Below are positions 60,353 to 64,000 of a DNA stretch of 64,000 bases, piece after piece. A model generated the notes under the pieces. It had not been told where the DNA came from. It did no database searches and was given only the letters and a program-made list of their open reading frames with translations. Position numbers and translations under genes: made by a program. Source of the stretch: Kosakonia oryziphila (lineage in GTDB: Bacteria; Pseudomonadota; Gammaproteobacteria; Enterobacterales; Enterobacteriaceae); the NCBI RefSeq assembly GCF_900094795.1, contig NZ_FMBC01000005.1, positions 1 to 64,000 on the forward strand, given 5' to 3'. Every line of letters starts with the position of its first letter. Position 1 is the first letter of the stretch.

Positions 60353-63300
60353 GTGAAGTTTTTCGCCCTCTTCATTTACCGCCCGGTGGCGACGATTTTG
60401 ATTTCGCTGGCTATAACGCTGTGCGGCATCCTTGGCTTCCGGCTGCTGCCGGTAGCCCCGCTACCGCAGGTCGATTTTCCGGTGATCATGGTCAGCGCCT
60501 CGCTGCCTGGTGCCTCACCGGAGACGATGGCGTCGTCGGTCGCTACGCCGCTGGAACGCTCACTGGGGCGGATTGCCGGAGTCAACGAAATGACCTCCTC
60601 CAGTTCACTGGGCAATACGCGTATCATTTTGCAGTTTAATTTTGACCGCAATATCAACGGCGCAGCGCGCGATGTACAGGCGGCGATCAACGCGGCACAA
60701 AGCCTGCTGCCAAGCGGTATGCCAAGCCGTCCGACCTATCGCAAAGCGAACCCGTCGGATGCGCCGATCATGATCCTGACACTGACCTCGGATACCTATT
60801 CGCAGGGCCAGTTATACGATTTTGCCTCGACGCAACTGGCACAAACCATCGCGCAGATCGACGGCGTCGGCGATGTTGATATCGGCGGAAGCTCGCTGCC
60901 CGCGGTGCGCGTCGACCTCAACCCGCAGGCGCTGTTTAATCAGGGTGTTTCTCTTGATGCCGTGCGTACCGCCATCAGCAATGCTAACGTCCGTCGGCCG
61001 CAGGGCGCGGTGGATGACGGCGCTCAACGCTGGCAGGTGCAAACCAATGATGAACTAAAAACGGCGGCCGCATACCAGCCGTTGATCATCCATTACAACA
61101 ACGGCGCAGCGGTACATTTAAGCGATGTTGCCACGGTTAGCGACTCGGTGCAGGATGTGCGCAATGCCGGGATGACCAACGCAAAACCGGCGATTTTGCT
61201 GATGATCCGCAAGCTGCCGGAAGCCAATATTATTCAGACGGTGGATGGCATCCGCGCTCGTCTGCCGGAATTACAGAAAACCATTCCTGCCGCTATCAAT
61301 CTACAAATCGCCCAGGATCGCTCACCGACCATTCGCGCCTCGCTGGCGGAAGTGGAGCAGACGCTGGTGATCTCGGTGGCGCTGGTGATCCTGGTGGTGT
61401 TTCTGTTTTTGCGCTCCGGTCGCGCCACGCTGATCCCGGCGGTCGCCGTACCGGTTTCATTGATCGGCACATTTGCCGCTATGTACCTGTGCGGTTTCAG
61501 TCTGAATAACCTGTCGCTGATGGCGCTGACCATCGCCACCGGCTTTGTCGTTGATGATGCCATTGTGGTGCTGGAAAACATCTCCCGCCATCTTGAGGCG
61601 GGCGTGAAACCGTTGCAGGCGGCATTGCAGGGAACACGGGAAGTCGGTTTTACTGTGCTGTCGATGAGCCTGTCGCTGATAGCGGTGTTCCTGCCACTGC
61701 TGTTGATGGCCGGCCTACCGGGCAGGCTGCTGCGCGAGTTTGCCGTCACGTTGTCGGTGGCGATTGGCATCTCGATGGCCATTTCACTGACGCTGACACC
61801 GATGATGTGCGGCTGGCTGCTGAAACGCCATAAACCGCGAGAACGCACGCGGGAAAAAGGCGTTGGCCGTTTGCTGATTGCACTCCAGCAGCAGTATGCC
61901 CGCTCGCTTTCATGGGTGCTGAACCACACAAGGCTGGTGGGTCTGGTGCTGCTTGGCACCATCACGCTGAATGTCTGGCTCTATATCTCCATTCCGAAAA
62001 CCTTATTTCCTGAGCAGGACACAGGCGTGCTAATGGGCGGCATTCAGGCGGATCAGAGCATCTCTTTTCAGGCAATGCGCGGTAAGTTGCAGGATTTTAT
62101 GAAAATCATCCGTGACGACCCGGCAGTGGATAATGTCACCGGTTTTACCGGCGGTTCGCGCGTAAACAGCGGCATGATGTTTATCACCCTCAAATCGCGA
62201 CATATTCGTAATGAAACAGCGCAGCAGGTGATTGACCGATTGCGCGTTAAACTGGCGAAAGAGCCTGGCGCAAGCTTGTTTTTGATGGCCGTACAGGATA
62301 TTCGCGTCGGCGGACGGCAGGCCAATGCCAGCTACCAGTACACCCTGCTGTCGGACGATCTCAGCGCCTTGCGCGAGTGGGAGCCGAAGATCCGTAAAGC
62401 ACTGGCGGCGCTGCCGCAACTGGCGGACGTCAACTCAGACCAGCAGGACAACGGCGCAGAGATGAACCTGATTTACGATCGCGAAACGATGTCGCGGCTG
62501 GGCATCAGCGTTCAGGCGGCCAACAGTCTGCTGAATGATGCCTTCGGTCAGCGGCAGATCTCCACTATTTATCAACCACTTAATCAGTATAAAGTGGTGA
62601 TGGAAGTCGATCCCCGCTATACCCAGGACGTGAGCGCACTAAACAAGATGTATGTGATCAACAGCGAAGGCAAGTCGATCCCGCTCTCTTACTTTGCCCA
62701 CTGGCAACCAGCGAATGCGCCGCTGTCGGTAAACCATCAGGGGCTGTCGGCAGCATCGACCATCGCTTTTAACCTGCCGACAGGCACTTCGCTGTCGGAA
62801 GCCAGCGACGCCATCGACCGTACGATGACGCAACTTGGCGTCCCTTCGAGCGTGCGCGGCAGCTTCGCCGGTACGGCGCAGGTATTCCAGGAGACGATGA
62901 ATTCACAGGTGATCCTGATCCTGGCAGCGATTGCTACAGTCTATATCGTGCTGGGGATCCTCTACGAGAGCTACGTCCACCCGCTGACCATTCTCTCAAC
63001 GCTGCCCTCGGCGGGCGTCGGCGCGCTGCTGGCGCTGGAGCTGTTCGGCTCGCCGTTTAGCCTGATCGCACTGATTGGCATCATGTTGCTGATAGGGATA
63101 GTGAAGAAGAATGCCATAATGATGGTCGACTTCGCCCTCGAAGCCCAGCGCAAGGGGAGCCTGAGTGCAGAAGAGGCCATCTTCCAGGCCTGTTTGCTGC
63201 GTTTTCGTCCGATCATGATGACCACCCTGGCGGCGCTGTTTGGCGCACTGCCGTTGGTCATTTCCGGCGGCGACGGCTCCGAACTGCGCCAGCCACTGGG

Positions 63301-63430
63301 GATCACCATTGTCGGCGGTCTGGTGATGAGCCAGCTTCTTACCCTGTATACAACGCCGGTGGTCTACCTCTTCTTTGACCGCCTGCGTATGCGTTTTAGC
63401 CAGAAAGAGAGAGAGCCAGTTAGTGAATGA
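60353..63430 (+). CDS. mdtC: RND multidrug efflux pump subunit MdtC
   Basis: 1025-residue RND protein, partner of MdtB in efflux of bile salts, novobiocin and related compounds in E. coli. It starts with GTG directly after the mdtB stop ([20 protein letters not shown]). The proton-relay segment [20 protein letters not shown] and the signature [20 protein letters not shown] are present, as is [19 protein letters not shown]. The stop overlaps the mdtD start by 4 bp (ATGA). Confidence 0.97.
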   Translation: MKFFALFIYRPVATILISLAITLCGILGFRLLPVAPLPQVDFPVIMVSASLPGASPETMASSVATPLERSLGRIAGVNEMTSSSSLGNTRIILQFNFDRNINGAARDVQAAINAAQSLLPSGMPSRPTYRKANPSDAPIMILTLTSDTYSQGQLYDFASTQLAQTIAQIDGVGDVDIGGSSLPAVRVDLNPQALFNQGVSLDAVRTAISNANVRRPQGAVDDGAQRWQVQTNDELKTAAAYQPLIIHYNNGAAVHLSDVATVSDSVQDVRNAGMTNAKPAILLMIRKLPEANIIQTVDGIRARLPELQKTIPAAINLQIAQDRSPTIRASLAEVEQTLVISVALVILVVFLFLRSGRATLIPAVAVPVSLIGTFAAMYLCGFSLNNLSLMALTIATGFVVDDAIVVLENISRHLEAGVKPLQAALQGTREVGFTVLSMSLSLIAVFLPLLLMAGLPGRLLREFAVTLSVAIGISMAISLTLTPMMCGWLLKRHKPRERTREKGVGRLLIALQQQYARSLSWVLNHTRLVGLVLLGTITLNVWLYISIPKTLFPEQDTGVLMGGIQADQSISFQAMRGKLQDFMKIIRDDPAVDNVTGFTGGSRVNSGMMFITLKSRHIRNETAQQVIDRLRVKLAKEPGASLFLMAVQDIRVGGRQANASYQYTLLSDDLSALREWEPKIRKALAALPQLADVNSDQQDNGAEMNLIYDRETMSRLGISVQAANSLLNDAFGQRQISTIYQPLNQYKVVMEVDPRYTQDVSALNKMYVINSEGKSIPLSYFAHWQPANAPLSVNHQGLSAASTIAFNLPTGTSLSEASDAIDRTMTQLGVPSSVRGSFAGTAQVFQETMNSQVILILAAIATVYIVLGILYESYVHPLTILSTLPSAGVGALLALELFGSPFSLIALIGIMLLIGIVKKNAIMMVDFALEAQRKGSLSAEEAIFQACLLRFRPIMMTTLAALFGALPLVISGGDGSELRQPLGITIVGGLVMSQLLTLYTTPVVYLFFDRLRMRFSQKEREPVSE

Positions 63431-64000
63431 ATGAACTTCCCAAAAACATCCACTGGCAACTATGGATCGTCGCCTTTGGCTTTTTTATGCAGTCGCTGGA
63501 TACCACGATTGTGAATACGGCCCTCCCCTCGATGGCGCAAAGCCTGGGAGAGAGCCCGCTGCATATGCACATGGTGGTGGTCTCCTATGTATTGACCGTG
63601 GCAATCATGCTGCCAGCCAGCGGCTGGCTGGCGGATCGGGTTGGCGTGCGAAATATCTTTTTCCTCGCCATTGTGCTGTTCACTACCGGCTCGCTGTTTT
63701 GCGCGCAGGCCTCAACCCTTGATCAACTGGTGATGGCGCGGGTTTTACAGGGTATCGGCGGGGCGATGATGGTGCCGGTAGGCAGGCTGACGGTGATGAA
63801 AATCGTCCCGCGCGACCAATATATGGCGGCGATGACTTTCGTCACTCTGCCGGGGCAAATCGGCCCACTGGTTGGCCCGACACTTGGCGGGATGCTGGTG
63901 GAGTATGCTTCGTGGCACTGGATTTTCCTGATTAACCTGCCGGTCGGTATTATCGGCGCGATCGCCACCCTGAGCCGGATGCCAAACTATAAACTGCAAA
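63427..64000 (+). CDS. mdtD: MFS transporter MdtD, N-terminal part (cut by window edge)
   Basis: The first 191 codons of a DHA2-type major facilitator with about 14 predicted helices when complete (about 470 residues). It begins [20 protein letters not shown], then [18 protein letters not shown] (helix 1 motif) and [14 protein letters not shown] (MFS loop 2-3 motif). [17 protein letters not shown] and [20 protein letters not shown] (motif C) follow. The ATG overlaps the mdtC stop. In E. coli it is the fourth gene of mdtABCD-baeSR; its own substrate is uncertain. Confidence 0.95.
   Translation, partial: MNELPKNIHWQLWIVAFGFFMQSLDTTIVNTALPSMAQSLGESPLHMHMVVVSYVLTVAIMLPASGWLADRVGVRNIFFLAIVLFTTGSLFCAQASTLDQLVMARVLQGIGGAMMVPVGRLTVMKIVPRDQYMAAMTFVTLPGQIGPLVGPTLGGMLVEYASWHWIFLINLPVGIIGAIATLSRMPNYKLQ

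Overview
This is a chromosomal window from a member of the Enterobacteriaceae. Gene content and order (ugd-gnd-O-antigen genes-rmlBDAC-galF, the full colanic acid cluster, yegH-asmA-dcd-udk-yegE-alkA-yegD-mdtABCD) follow the Escherichia/Salmonella/Citrobacter backbone. The proteins look clearly diverged from E. coli K-12 as I remember it: MdtA, YegH and AlkA are full length with many substitutions. A Citrobacter-like or other close relative is therefore more likely than E. coli itself. Species cannot be fixed from the sequence alone.

Positions 1-533 hold the 3' end of an IS3-family insertion sequence and a compact island of nested hairpins. Positions 534-19569 are the O-antigen locus, all on the minus strand. 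In transcription order it runs JUMPStart/ops, rmlB-rmlD-rmlA-rmlC (dTDP-L-rhamnose), ddhD-ddhA-ddhB-ddhC (CDP-3,6-dideoxyhexose core pathway), an RmlC-like 5-epimerase and an SDR reductase that together resemble AscE/AscF, wzx, a glycosyltransferase, a WbaP-type galactose-1-phosphate transferase, wzy, two more glycosyltransferases (the last WbaN-like), then gnd and ugd. The inferred product is a galactose-initiated, rhamnose-containing O unit of about four sugars, probably with an ascarylose-type 3,6-dideoxy-L-hexose. It is made by the Wzx/Wzy route. From about 3.5 to 11.8 kb the DNA is visibly AT-rich, typical of laterally acquired serotype genes.

Positions 19854-43802 hold galF and the complete colanic acid operon (wza-wzb-wzc-wcaABCDEF-gmd-fcl-gmm-wcaI-manC-manB-wcaJ-wzxC-wcaK-wcaL-wcaM), also on the minus strand, with many stop/start overlaps. 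A second JUMPStart/ops element and a candidate RcsAB box precede wza. The operon makes GDP-fucose, builds the lipid-linked repeat from glucose-1-phosphate, decorates it with acetate and pyruvate, and exports the polymer.

The remainder is housekeeping backbone. It contains yegH, a deletion scar joining a DeoR-family fragment to a truncated Nudix gene, asmA-dcd, a structured intergenic repeat, udk, the diguanylate cyclase yegE, alkA, yegD, and the mdtABCD multidrug efflux operon, in which mdtD runs off the end. No tRNA, rRNA or CRISPR array was seen. The most notable points are the predicted ascarylose-type O antigen, a nine-G homopolymer inside wzx that could phase-vary O antigen, the hairpin island beside the IS, the DeoR/Nudix scar and the repeat between dcd and udk.
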